Source: Dyadobacter sp. NIV53 (lineage in GTDB: Bacteria; Bacteroidota; Bacteroidia; Cytophagales; Spirosomataceae). From it: a DNA stretch of 64,000 nucleotides. The stretch covers positions 868,001 to 932,000 of the forward strand of contig NZ_CP081299.1 in assembly GCF_019711195.1 (NCBI RefSeq), written 5' to 3'. Numbering within the stretch: position 1 is the stretch's first letter; every line of letters starts with the position of its first letter. The position numbers and the translations under genes are program-made. Below are positions 8,246-17,114 of this stretch, piece after piece. The notes under the pieces were generated by a model. That model did no database searches, had not been told where the DNA came from, and saw only the letters and a list, made by a program, of their open reading frames with translations.

Positions 8246-9173
8246 GTGAGTTGCGTAGTATCTAAAATGCAAAATCCTTCAAAATGAGGTTAATTTGTTT
8301 TGCGAACTTAACAACCTTATAATGAAAGATTTTACACTTGCAATATATTGTTTAATAGACGATTTATTACAAAAAATAGATGATAACCATCTGGATAGTC
8401 GTAGGAAATTAACGAATTCCCAAGTGATAACAACGGTCATCTTGTCGTGCAAATATTTCTATGGTAATCAGGCTTGTGCCTGTAAGTACCTGGATGACCA
8501 TTATGGGTTTACCATGTCGGACAAAAGTAATTTTAACCGTATTTTACACAGTCTGACAGATTTAATAGGTGATTTATTCTTTCATTTAGGTATGGTTTTC
8601 AAAGAATTAAACCTGCAAAGTGTTTATTTAATCGACTCATTTCCGGTGGCTGTTTGTAAAAATATTAGAATTGCCAGTTCTAAATTGTTAAAAGGAAAAG
8701 AGTTTAGAGGATACAACGCATCTAAACGGGAATATCATTATGGTTTTAAAGCGGCCGCCGCTGCGGTACATGTGGTTACGACATATGAAGGTATTCCTGT
8801 GGAATTTATTGTTACTGCTGGAAGTATTCATGACAATACTGCTTTTCAAATAATGCCTCTTGATCTGCCTGAGAACAGCGATTTATATGGCGATGCAGCT
8901 TACCTGAATGAAGACCAAAGAGAACTGCTTTTAACATTTAATAACATTAGACTCAAGGCGGCAACGAAAAAAAACTCTCTTGTAAAAAATACCTGGGCAC
9001 AGGACCTTGAAAATCGCTATTACAGAAAAAAGATAGAAAATACTTTCGCCGAAATTTCTGCTAAATTTCCAAAGAAAATTCACGCAGTAACCGCAAAAGG
9101 ATTTTTACTTAAAATCCTGTGCTTTATTATCATGTTTATCCTTGACAAACAATTTTAACATTACGCAACTTAC
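8246..9173 (+). mobile_element. IS982-family insertion sequence
   Basis: One transposase gene is flanked by short inverted ends: gtgagttgcgtagt at the left and, read from the right, gtaagttgcgtaat. The bases just outside are attatttaat on the left and attatttatt on the right, 9 of 10 identical, consistent with a target duplication that has since mutated. Length about 928 bp suits IS982. The exact ends are uncertain by a few bases because the flanks are AT-rich. Confidence 0.78.
8322..9158 (+). CDS. IS982 family transposase
   Basis: DDE transposase of 278 residues from the ATG at 8322; an in-frame TTG at 8295 is possible but less usual. The N-terminal half has the helical segment with SQVITTVILSCKYFYGNQ, and the catalytic core shows LIDSFPVAVCKN (first Asp), HDNTAFQIMPLDL and LYGDAAYLNE (second Asp), and a Glu in KIENTFAEISAKFPKKIHAV, the family's DDE spacing. 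The frame is intact, so the element may still be active. Its insertion between the SnoaL-like gene and a decayed region does not interrupt a recognised gene. Confidence 0.9.
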   Translation: MKDFTLAIYCLIDDLLQKIDDNHLDSRRKLTNSQVITTVILSCKYFYGNQACACKYLDDHYGFTMSDKSNFNRILHSLTDLIGDLFFHLGMVFKELNLQSVYLIDSFPVAVCKNIRIASSKLLKGKEFRGYNASKREYHYGFKAAAAAVHVVTTYEGIPVEFIVTAGSIHDNTAFQIMPLDLPENSDLYGDAAYLNEDQRELLLTFNNIRLKAATKKNSLVKNTWAQDLENRYYRKKIENTFAEISAKFPKKIHAVTAKGFLLKILCFIIMFILDKQF

Positions 9174-9386
9174 ATTATTTATTAAAATATCCAAATTTGA
9201 ATTTTAGTTTTCTGCTCACGCCTTTTTCAGGCCACTGAGATTTATAAAAAGAATAGACTAGCCGGTAATTATGTATGGATACAGCAATTTTAAAGTGATC
9301 GTCTTGTCAAAGAGGAATTTTGATGTTGGCTAGAATTATCTTTGTTCAGGATATCAAATGTATTTTTGTGTGTCTTTTTATATTAG

Positions 9387-9599
9387 TCCTTTGAAGACAA
9401 AGGCCCTGGACAGACACGGGCCACGGAGCAGATTGAGGTGCTGAGCAAACGCATTTTAAAACGTTATGTGAAAGAGGATAGCCTAAAAATGCAGAATGAT
9501 CTTGGACTTTGGAAGGGATTTGATGTGGAGTTTTTTGAAGATGGTAACAATTGGTCGGAAGTAAATAAATCTTTGCAGAAAGTCGGTTCTTCCGGCTAG
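9387..9599 (+). pseudogene. Gene fragment of unknown family
   Basis: An open stretch of about 70 codons reads TRATEQIEVLSKRILKRY and later DLGLWKGFDVEFFEDG, with coding-like composition but no start in a suitable position and a stop at 9597. Further coding-like sequence continues out of frame to about 9680, just before a terminator hairpin. I do not recognise the family. It looks like the 3' end of a gene whose 5' part was lost, perhaps by the adjacent IS insertion. Confidence 0.4.
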
Positions 9600-9696
9600 G
9601 CTTCGCGGAAGTCGGTGGTGGAGATCGGAAACGTTTATTGACGATCCGTGAGAAAATGGATGAGACTTTTCAGGCCTAGAGTTTTTGTTTGATGTA

Positions 9697-9731
9697 AAAG
9701 CCGGTGATCTGATAAAGGGGTTACCGGCTTT
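9697..9731 (+). terminator. Rho-independent terminator
   Basis: A 9-bp perfect stem (aaagccggt / accggcttt) is followed immediately by tttttatttt. It lies after the unknown gene fragment and before the broken crp-like gene, so it probably belonged to the lost gene. Confidence 0.75.
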
Positions 9732-9850
9732 TTTTATTTTCTGCAAAAAGTGAAATCAGGTTACAGATTTTGTTTTAAAGCAATAATCGGTCTTTAATTT
9801 ATCTCATGTATCTTGCAAGAACTTCAACAAACTAAAATCATTCTTTAATA

Positions 9851-10437
9851 ATGCCACTCCACGCATTTTTGGACAACCTTGCCCAAATCCATCCAATATC
9901 AGCAGATGTGAAAGAGCAATTTTTCGCCAAGCTCCGGCTACTTAAACTGCCGAAAGGAAAAATATTGCTTTCCGAAGGTGAAACTTGCGAAAAATTATGG
10001 TTCGTTAGTAGCGGACTTGTGAGAGGCTATTATGGATCGCATGATCCTAAACATGGCTACCAGGAAATCACGGAATGGTTTGCCACGGAAGAAAATTTTT
10101 TTTCGCAGCAGAAAGTTTTATTCAGAATGTCCCTTCATCGGAAACGATTGAACTGCTCGAAGATTCCGAACTTGTATACATCACTAGAAACGATCTATAT
10201 GACTTCTATTCAAGTGTACCTGAGGTGTGTAATCTTGGACGCATTATGGCCGAGCGTTATTGGCTGCTGCAAAAGGAGCGCCTTCGCGACATGCGTCTAC
10301 ATTCGGCAGAAGAAAGACTATAGATTTTTCAGTTAAAGTCAAAACACCTTTTTCTTCGTGTCCACCAGCGTTACATTGCTTCGTTCCTGGGCATCTCCGA
10401 AAACTATGTGAGCAAGCTGAAGGCAAAGCGGGGATAG
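9851..10437 (+). pseudogene. Frameshifted Crp/Fnr family regulator
   Basis: The start at 9851 gives the usual N-terminal cyclic-nucleotide-binding fold (AKLRLLKLPKGKILLSEGE, LWFVSSGLVRGYY) as far as the run of eight T bases near 10094-10101. There the family sequence continues in another frame (AAESFIQNVPSSETIELLED, ELVYITRNDLYDFY, GRIMAERYWLL, SAEER). One extra T would restore the reading. After another break near 10315 the DNA-binding end continues as HQRYIASFLGISENYVSKL to a TAG at 10435. At least two or three indels separate the three pieces, so as given the gene makes no complete regulator. The whole span corresponds to the normal length of about 195 residues. Confidence 0.85.
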
Positions 10438-10824
10438 ACTTCACAGTTTTAATGGTCACAGCCCTACATTTTTATTGTAAGGCTACCGACCCGTTTTATG
10501 TCCAAAATTTCAATCAGACTTACCTCCTCGTGACGGCCCCTTATTCATTATCGGCCAACAAGTTTATGTCGTCTACTGCCTGATTCATTGAATTTTTAGA
10601 ATATGCAAAGTCATAAATTTTCTGGGTTTTTGTAGGTACGAATCTGGGAAATAACATTTTTAGTATGAATATTTCTGCATTTATTTGCACATAAACAAAA
10701 ATCGTATGAGAATTAAATTAAAATTATGCCACTTACTCAAGATTAAGTAAAGAGGTCATTGCCGGTAATAATTTCCAGAGCTAAGGATTGAATTATAATT
10801 ATGTAAACTTAAATCTAACTAATC
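10438..10824. other. Intergenic region, nothing recognised
   Basis: About 387 bp with no convincing gene on either strand. It is AT-rich toward its right end, where the promoter of the SGNH-like gene must lie. Confidence 0.4.
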
Positions 10825-12252
10825 ATGAAGAGAGCGTTCCAAAAATTGTCCTTTATCATTTTACTGTTTCCAATCGCAAATTCGGAAGCAATATGGATAA
10901 CGAAGATTCCTTTCCCGAGTTTAATATATCAAGAGGATTCACTATCAAATAAATCAATTAAGCCCTTACATCCAATGGCAAAATACAGGGATATGATTAA
11001 GGGATCAGCCAATTACATTTCTAGAATTAATCCGCAACAGTTATTAAATAAAAATAAAATTATCCCTGAAATGGGAACAATATCAAAACGTGGGCAAAAG
11101 GTAAGTTTGGTAGCCTTTGGCGGTGGGCTAACTGCCGGGGTTTCTAATGGAGGACTTTATCGTGAAGGCCAACAATTTGCATATCCCAATTTAGTCGCCA
11201 TTCAAATGGGTATTACAGACTTCGAAGCCCCACTTTTTGAAGAATCTGAATCAAATGGAACGGGTTTTTTAATTTATGATGATAAAAATTCAGAATTACC
11301 CCGTTGGAAGGAAGTAAGTAACAACATTGCTGCTGTTCAATCCGGAATTCCACCGAAATTCACCCCTTATCAGGGAAAGGTAAATAACTGGGCTTATCCA
11401 AATGGCGGAGCTTCAAGTGCAGGCCATACGCACAGGATCGATGAGAGAAGCCTTCCTTTGTGGTTTGAATTTCATCCATATCTATGGAGATTTTTGCCCG
11501 AGAAGGAGAATGAACAAATCTCCGCAATAGATTTTGTAAAAAAGAACCAACCTTACGATCTTGTCTTTATAGAAGATTTTTTTGATAATTGGATAAGGCT
11601 TTTACAAAATACCCCTAATATCAATTTATATGATTTCTATCAATCTCAATTATCAATCGGTCATATAGAAAACGCTGCTATTTACCAATTAACATCTGAT
11701 TCTAAAAAGGCAGTATTATTTACTGTGCCGAGGTATCAGACACTACCTTACTTCAACTGGTATAAGACGGATGCCGCAAATGAGAATGTAAAAATATTTG
11801 TAGCAAACTATAAATCAAACCTGGTGGAAGATACAACAAGACCTAAATATTTTTTACCATCCGAAAATGTGGATAAATTTTTTCAAGGTGAGGCGGTTTT
11901 ATTGACAGATCAGGATGTTATTACCGAGTTCGAAGAAAAACTAAGTGATCCAGAGTGGAAACATGGGCACAATATTCAACTTCGAGAGATGGCAGCAAAA
12001 AATAATTTTGCCATAGTCGATTTGGCCAAACTCTACTCAGATATACATAAGGGAGCATTTGTAACTGATGACGGATTACAAATTGATGGTTCTAGGAAGG
12101 GAAATTTTTTCTCGTCTGACGGCATTTATCCATCACCGTTAGGTCAAGCCGTTATTGCAAATGAAGTAATTAAAGCCATTAACAAGGCATATGGTTCGCG
12201 AATCCCGTTAATTATAACCAAGGATATTTCAAGTGCTATGAATTTGAAATAG
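10825..12252 (+). CDS. Secreted SGNH/GDSL-like protein with altered active site
   Basis: Protein of 475 residues with a signal peptide (about residues 1-22, ending SEA). At residues 99-105 it has FGGGLTAG where SGNH hydrolases have GDSLxxG, so the nucleophile Ser and the preceding Asp are replaced by Gly. Downstream blocks GGLYREGQQFAYPNLVAIQM and, at the C-terminus, SSDGIYPSPLGQAVIANEV match the Bacteroidota SGNH family, but the usual catalytic His of DG.H is Tyr here. Thus the fold is probably kept while hydrolysis may be lost. The next gene is a frameshifted type-IX secreted esterase and then a lipoprotein, suggesting a surface polysaccharide role. Alternative nucleophile placement cannot be excluded without a structure. 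Confidence 0.75.
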   Translation: MKRAFQKLSFIILLFPIANSEAIWITKIPFPSLIYQEDSLSNKSIKPLHPMAKYRDMIKGSANYISRINPQQLLNKNKIIPEMGTISKRGQKVSLVAFGGGLTAGVSNGGLYREGQQFAYPNLVAIQMGITDFEAPLFEESESNGTGFLIYDDKNSELPRWKEVSNNIAAVQSGIPPKFTPYQGKVNNWAYPNGGASSAGHTHRIDERSLPLWFEFHPYLWRFLPEKENEQISAIDFVKKNQPYDLVFIEDFFDNWIRLLQNTPNINLYDFYQSQLSIGHIENAAIYQLTSDSKKAVLFTVPRYQTLPYFNWYKTDAANENVKIFVANYKSNLVEDTTRPKYFLPSENVDKFFQGEAVLLTDQDVITEFEEKLSDPEWKHGHNIQLREMAAKNNFAIVDLAKLYSDIHKGAFVTDDGLQIDGSRKGNFFSSDGIYPSPLGQAVIANEVIKAINKAYGSRIPLIITKDISSAMNLK

Positions 12253-12320
12253 TTGGGTTTTTAAGAATAAATCAAAACTGTTGGTAAAATAATATTCATC
12301 CAAAATTCTGACCTTATATT

Positions 12321-14104
12321 ATGAAAATTTTAATGATTTTTTCTTAACACTGTTCGTTATAGGGTAAGTTTAACCCAATCGTCGGCCCAGTATATTCGCT
12401 TGGGATATCCAAAAAATAGATCTGTCCTACAACGAAATGATGCAAACACAGCCGTAGTTACCATTGCGGGACAATTATTGTTTACCAGTTCTTCGGCCCC
12501 TTCCGGAGCAGCAATAACCTATAGATTTAGTAAACTTAATGCTTCCAGGTGGAACTATTTCAAGCGAAACCTGGCAGACTTTATCAGTTTCTGCAACAGG
12601 GATGTTTTACCTCTTACTTAGCCGTGGTATTGGCTGGTACAGTCTTGAAATTAACTATAATGGAATATTTATGGACAGGGTAAAATTTGGAATAGGTGAT
12701 GTGTATATTGTCGCAGGCCAGTCCAATGCTCAGGGATATGGAGAGAATGGAAACTGGATATTACCGGCACCTGCAAACTACCCCGAATGGATAGTTACCG
12801 GCACCCAGGATGGTAATTGTACGAACCTATTACCCGCCGACTCCTATAATACAATGAATCAGATCTCCGGGTTTTCAAAACTTGCCCCTACCGGAAATAA
12901 TTCATGGTGTTACGCGGCTTTAGGCAAAAAGCTATCAGAAGCCGCTGGTGGAATGCCAATTGCATTTTTTAATACCGCGTCCGGTGGCAGTACAATTAAG
13001 CAATGGTACCAAGGTTCCCAAAACCAGCCAGCACCTAATGCATACACATCAGGTGCCCAGTTCTGTGATGTTCCGGGATATACAGGACCATACATTGGTC
13101 AGCCCTACACTCCCCTAAGGACGGCTTTAAATTATTATGCCTCACTTTACGGGGTTCGGGCTGTTCTCTGGCATCAGGGTGAAGCAGATGCGGATGCTAA
13201 AATAAGTGATGCTGTTTACAAGATTGCCACCAGTAGCGAGTACCAAACAAAACTGGAAGCTGTAATTGCAAAATCAAGAGCGGATTTTGGGAATACTAAC
13301 CTTGCCTGGATCATTTCAATAGCATCCATCATTAATTACAAAGCTCCACTTGATCTGGTAAGAAATGGTCAGATAGCAAGTGTTAATGCCACATTAAAAC
13401 GTTTTACCGGTCCCGATACGGATTATTTTAACGGCATTCCTTCACAAGCCTATAGAAAAGACGGGACACACTTTGAAAACAGTGCTACCTATCACTTTGG
13501 GTTGGACTCTCTGGCAGGTAAATGGTTTTCAACAATTGGAAATAATGGATATCGGATTTTGGCTGGGTTCGTTCCGAACGTAACATATACCTACAATTCG
13601 CTTGCGGAGACCCGGACACTTACTGCCCCTGCTGGATATGCAGAATATCGATGGGGGACAAATATTAATAATCCCATTTCGGGGGCTAATACCAGGTATT
13701 TTTATCCTACTTCCGCACAAGGCATCAAATGTTTTATAAAAGATAGCAATGGTAACTGGCACATGTCCACTGAAATAACTGTAATGGCCACACCAGGAAC
13801 CAGAATTAGTGCTGAGGAAAAAATGGCTGAAGATTTTGGCACGGATTTAACTCTTTATCCCAATCCGGTTGACAAAGATATGACCATTGAATTTACGGTA
13901 CAAAATGCGAATAGCCAGGTGCTTTTAGAGATTGTTGATATAAATGGCAGAGTTATTAAAACTATAGTTGAAAACCCCCATAGTAAGGGAAGATGGAAAT
14001 ATCAGGTAAATAATTTTTCTGAAACATCCGGCGTCATTTATTTTTGCAGATTAAAAATTGATGAGCTATCCCTGGTCAAAAAAATAATTACTGTGAGGAA
14101 TTGA
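12321..14104 (+). pseudogene. Frameshifted sialate O-acetylesterase-like protein with type IX sorting domain
   Basis: Coding sequence can be followed through changing frames. A possible signal peptide starts at the ATG at 12321 (MKILMIF, then FLTLFVIG in another frame), the N-terminal domain reads YPKNRSVLQRNDANTAVVTI, and from 12539 a long frame gives the SGNH esterase core: VAGQSNAQGYG with the catalytic Ser, LWHQGEADAD and KDGTHFENS with the His. The C-terminal LTLYPNPVDKDMTIEF block and KKIITVRN are a type IX secretion sorting domain. The break near 12538 is fixed by removing one A. At least two breaks affect the N-terminal part, so either the gene is inactive or the sequence has indel errors. 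The core resembles SasA/DUF303 carbohydrate esterases. Confidence 0.8.
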
Positions 14105-14128
14105 AAAATAAGTAACTTTTAGGTCGAT

Positions 14129-14163
14129 ATACAACTGAACTACATTTTCCGGTTCAGTTGTAT
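14129..14163. terminator. 12-bp perfect hairpin after esterase gene
   Basis: atacaactgaac and gttcagttgtat form a perfect 12-bp stem with an 11-base loop, 25 bp after the esterase stop. There is no T-run, so it may be a transcript-end or processing hairpin. Confidence 0.5.
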
Positions 14164-14246
14164 GTTACTCAAAATATCAAGCCCAAACGAATGAATCTCA
14201 GTTACCGTTTTTATAAGCCAACCGTACTGGTCACCAGCCTTTTGAT

Positions 14247-15587
14247 ATGAATAGAAAATTAAATCTTTTAATTAGTTGTCTTTTAATCGTACTCATTTCC
14301 TGCAAAAAAGAAAATGATGTATCACCGGCGGATGCTCAATTCCTAAAGGCTGTGTGGGTTAAAGGAGCATCGGAAATACAACTGGACAATGCCTCCGGTG
14401 TGATCCTGATTACCTTACCGGAAAGCTATACCAGCGATATCGTTTATCTGGATTTGGATCTCGCTGCGGGTGCAACCCTGGAGGCTAATCCTTCTTCTAA
14501 AAGGATTGGGTTTTATTTCAAAGGAGCTTATCCCAAACCATTCGTTATAGAGCGAAAAAACGGAGATCAAACCTCCACAGACCTATACACGGTGTACGTC
14601 GAGCATACAGGGAAATTATCCGCTGTGATTACCTCTGATATGCTTTTGTATCCTGGCCAAGAGGATTATGGTATTACGTATATAAAATTTAATTCGGGGA
14701 TCGGAACGGTACCCGGGAACCCTGAAAGTACGAAAGTGCCCATGCCCACATTGACAGGTTCCGAAAGTAGCATTTATATTCCGGGGAGGTATGACGTTGG
14801 CCTTTCTTATCTTTCCTTTAAAAATGCCTCCCCATTATTTTATTCCAAAAATATCACATTAAGCCTTTCATATGGAGAAAAGAAATTTCAATTTGCTGAG
14901 AAACCACAAATTAAAAGGGCACCGCTCAGCGCAAGCATTAGTTCGATTGACATGCTTTTTAGGGCATTGCCAAAAGATAAGAAAATTGGTATTGCAGGTG
15001 GCTTTTTTCTTCCCAATCTAAAATATCAGATAAAAGCTGAAAACGACTTCATGGAAAATGCCCTTTGGCTTAAGGCTAATTATTTAAACAATTACTCTCT
15101 TGATTTTGAAATTCCCTCACAAATGGCAGACGGCATCTATTTGTTAACGTTCTATGAAGATGACACGCCCATCAAGTCAATCAATTGCACCGTTACCAAT
15201 GATTCCACCCAAACCGGAATCGGGCAAATCTGGACAGAGGAGATGGATTGCCCAACCGAGGTAATCTTTGATAATCCGAAGCGGATAACCTTAAAGAAAG
15301 GAGACATTTTTTACGTAAACCCTCATCCCTTAGAATTCCAAAGCCAATATAACCCATTGGATAAGTACAAAACTCTCCCAAACCTGGAACTTAAAACAGG
15401 CAGCGAAATATCGATACTAACGCCAATAGTCAGGGCCGACTGGTGTTTTGGTGATCACTCAGTATTTGTGTACTATGGCGAGTATAAAATCCCTCAGACA
15501 TTACCTCAGGGAAAATATGAAGCGCGGTTGATTTACCCCAACTCAGGCCCGTCATTCCCATATCCCTATTTACTAGAGGTACAGTAA
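14247..15587 (+). CDS. Unknown lipoprotein next to esterase genes
   Basis: Protein of 446 residues with a lipoprotein signal: hydrophobic stretch LLISCLLIVLISC with Cys19 as the likely lipidation site, followed by KKENDVSPAD. The rest is beta-rich (for example GVILITLPESYTSDIVYLDL, SLDFEIPSQMADGIYLLTFY and a C-terminal GKYEARLIYPNSG) and resembles tandem immunoglobulin-like domains such as those of SusE/IPT-type proteins, but no family is recognised. It follows the SGNH-like and esterase genes on the same strand, with a hairpin between, so it may act with them at the cell surface. An outer-membrane location is inferred from the signal only. Confidence 0.7.
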   Translation: MNRKLNLLISCLLIVLISCKKENDVSPADAQFLKAVWVKGASEIQLDNASGVILITLPESYTSDIVYLDLDLAAGATLEANPSSKRIGFYFKGAYPKPFVIERKNGDQTSTDLYTVYVEHTGKLSAVITSDMLLYPGQEDYGITYIKFNSGIGTVPGNPESTKVPMPTLTGSESSIYIPGRYDVGLSYLSFKNASPLFYSKNITLSLSYGEKKFQFAEKPQIKRAPLSASISSIDMLFRALPKDKKIGIAGGFFLPNLKYQIKAENDFMENALWLKANYLNNYSLDFEIPSQMADGIYLLTFYEDDTPIKSINCTVTNDSTQTGIGQIWTEEMDCPTEVIFDNPKRITLKKGDIFYVNPHPLEFQSQYNPLDKYKTLPNLELKTGSEISILTPIVRADWCFGDHSVFVYYGEYKIPQTLPQGKYEARLIYPNSGPSFPYPYLLEVQ

Positions 15588-15857
15588 TGACTTGTTTGTA
15601 ATAGTCCTGTCTAGACAAAGGCAGTGGAAAACTATGTTATCTCAATTAGGAATTGCTTATGTAAATTACAAGACACTAAGCAAAACGGCAAATGATATAT
15701 GTTAAAGTATTGTCTATTCAGGAGTAAAAAATGATCAGTTATATCAAAATTATTGGTGAAACATTTCTTATTATATTTAGTAGTTATACAGTAATTAATG
15801 GACTTGCTACCTTTAAGCGGACACTGAGTTAAGGGAAACTTTTATAACTTAACACTT

Positions 15858-16172
15858 ATGTCTGGAGAAAGAAGAGTATTTGACAAGGAGTTCAAACTAA
15901 TGAGTGTTGAACTAAGCAACAGCCGCACAGACCTTAGTGCATTGGCAAAAGAATTAGATGTTCCGCCGGCAATGCTATACCGCTGGCGCAGAGAACTTTC
16001 TGCGAAACAAAATGGCAGCTTCCCTGGCAACGGAAAGGTGATTTTGAGCGAAACGGAACAGGAATTGGCCCGGCTAAGGAAAGAACTTCGTGACACACAA
16101 CTTGAACGAGATATCTTAAAAAAGGCTGTCGGCATTTTCTCCAGGAGCGATGGCAAATATTCCGGTTCATAA
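15858..16172 (+). CDS. IS3 family transposase OrfA
   Basis: Protein of 104 residues with an N-terminal helix-turn-helix (RVFDKEFKLMSVELSN, ALAKELDVPPAMLYRWRREL) and a leucine-zipper-like tail (ETEQELARLRKELRDTQLERDILKKA), the normal layout of IS3 OrfA. It recognises the IS ends and, joined to OrfB, forms the active transposase. A slippery A6G lies at codons 88-89, where ribosomes may slip -1 into OrfB. The frame is intact. Confidence 0.92.
   Translation: MSGERRVFDKEFKLMSVELSNSRTDLSALAKELDVPPAMLYRWRRELSAKQNGSFPGNGKVILSETEQELARLRKELRDTQLERDILKKAVGIFSRSDGKYSGS
16118..16124 (+). promoter_or_regulatory. -1 ribosomal frameshift site (A6G)
   Basis: The heptamer aaaaaag in frame A-AAA-AAG lies in OrfA at ILKKA. 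Slipping back one base leads into the OrfB frame, giving FIKDYRKIFPIEKM, the usual start of IS3 OrfB. This is the standard IS3 arrangement for making the OrfAB fusion. Confidence 0.75.
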
Positions 16173-16204
16173 AGGATTACCGGAAAATATTTCCCATTGA
16201 GAAA

Positions 16205-17035
16205 ATGTGCATGGTTTTTAAGGTAAGCAGAAGCAGGTTTTATACTTGGTTGAGCAGTGAATTATCAAATGCAGCCATTGAAAACCAGGCTCTTACTGAA
16301 AAAATCAGGGTTATTCATAGTAAAAGTAAACAAACATACGGAAGCCCCAGGGTCACTCGGGAGTTGATTAAGCAGGATGTAAAAGTGTCTCGTCCGAGGG
16401 TTGCCAGACTGATGAAAAAAGCAAAAATAAGAAGCATTGTTAAGAAAAAATTCCGCATCACAACGGATTCTGAGCATAAATATCCGGTTGTGGAAAATAA
16501 GCTTAACAGGCAATTCAAAGTGGATAAAATAGCCACTGCGTGGGTATCTGATATAACGTATATTAAGACGACACAAGGCTGGCTATATCTCACCATGATA
16601 CTGGATTTAGCTGATAGGAAAATAGTAGGATGGGCACTTAGCTCAACCATGAAAGCCATTGATACTGTGATACCTGCATGGAAAATGGCTTGTAAAAATA
16701 GAAGTATTACAAGTGAATTAATTTTCCACTCGGATCGGGGAATTCAATATGCTTGCAATGAATTTAAAAGCTTGCTGGATAAAAACCCCCTTGTTATTAG
16801 AAGCATGAGTCGAAAGGGAAATTGCTGGGATAATGCGGTTGCAGAGAGCTTTTTTAAGACTTTAAAAGCAGAATGTGTTTACCAAAATACCTTTATCAAT
16901 AAGCAGCAGGCGGCAGTAATTGTATTCGAGTATATTGAAACCTGGTATAATAAAAAAAGGATTCATTCTGCTCTAGGATATGTCTCACCGAAAGAATTTG
17001 AAGAACTTTTAAACAAACAGAAAATTGCGGCTTAA
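16205..17035 (+). CDS. IS3 family transposase OrfB
   Basis: Protein of 276 residues from an internal ATG; the functional product is more likely the OrfAB fusion made by the -1 frameshift upstream. The DDE catalytic core is clear: WVSDITYIKTTQGWLYLTMI (first Asp), HSDRGIQYACNEF (second Asp), and NCWDNAVAESFFKTLKAECV (Glu). The N-terminal VHSKSKQTYGSPRVTRELI-like HTH_21 domain is present. The frame has no break, so the element may be active. It sits 55 bp from the neighbouring IS5-type element. Confidence 0.92.
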   Translation: MCMVFKVSRSRFYTWLSSELSNAAIENQALTEKIRVIHSKSKQTYGSPRVTRELIKQDVKVSRPRVARLMKKAKIRSIVKKKFRITTDSEHKYPVVENKLNRQFKVDKIATAWVSDITYIKTTQGWLYLTMILDLADRKIVGWALSSTMKAIDTVIPAWKMACKNRSITSELIFHSDRGIQYACNEFKSLLDKNPLVIRSMSRKGNCWDNAVAESFFKTLKAECVYQNTFINKQQAAVIVFEYIETWYNKKRIHSALGYVSPKEFEELLNKQKIAA

Positions 17036-17114
17036 CCATTTGTCCGCTTAACTATTGCAATTCCATAATAAGTTACAAGAAAATGGAAAAAAAATATCCA
17101 ATTAGTACTCCTAA

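Larger units (their letters stand above)
15805..17059 (+). mobile_element. IS3-family insertion sequence
   Basis: Two overlapping transposase frames are bounded by related ends. The left end (tgctacctttaagcggaca) and the inverted right end (tgcaatagttaagcggaca) share ttaagcggaca and begin with TG, as IS3 members do. Length about 1255 bp fits the family. A target duplication is not clear (act on the left, att on the right). Confidence 0.85.
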
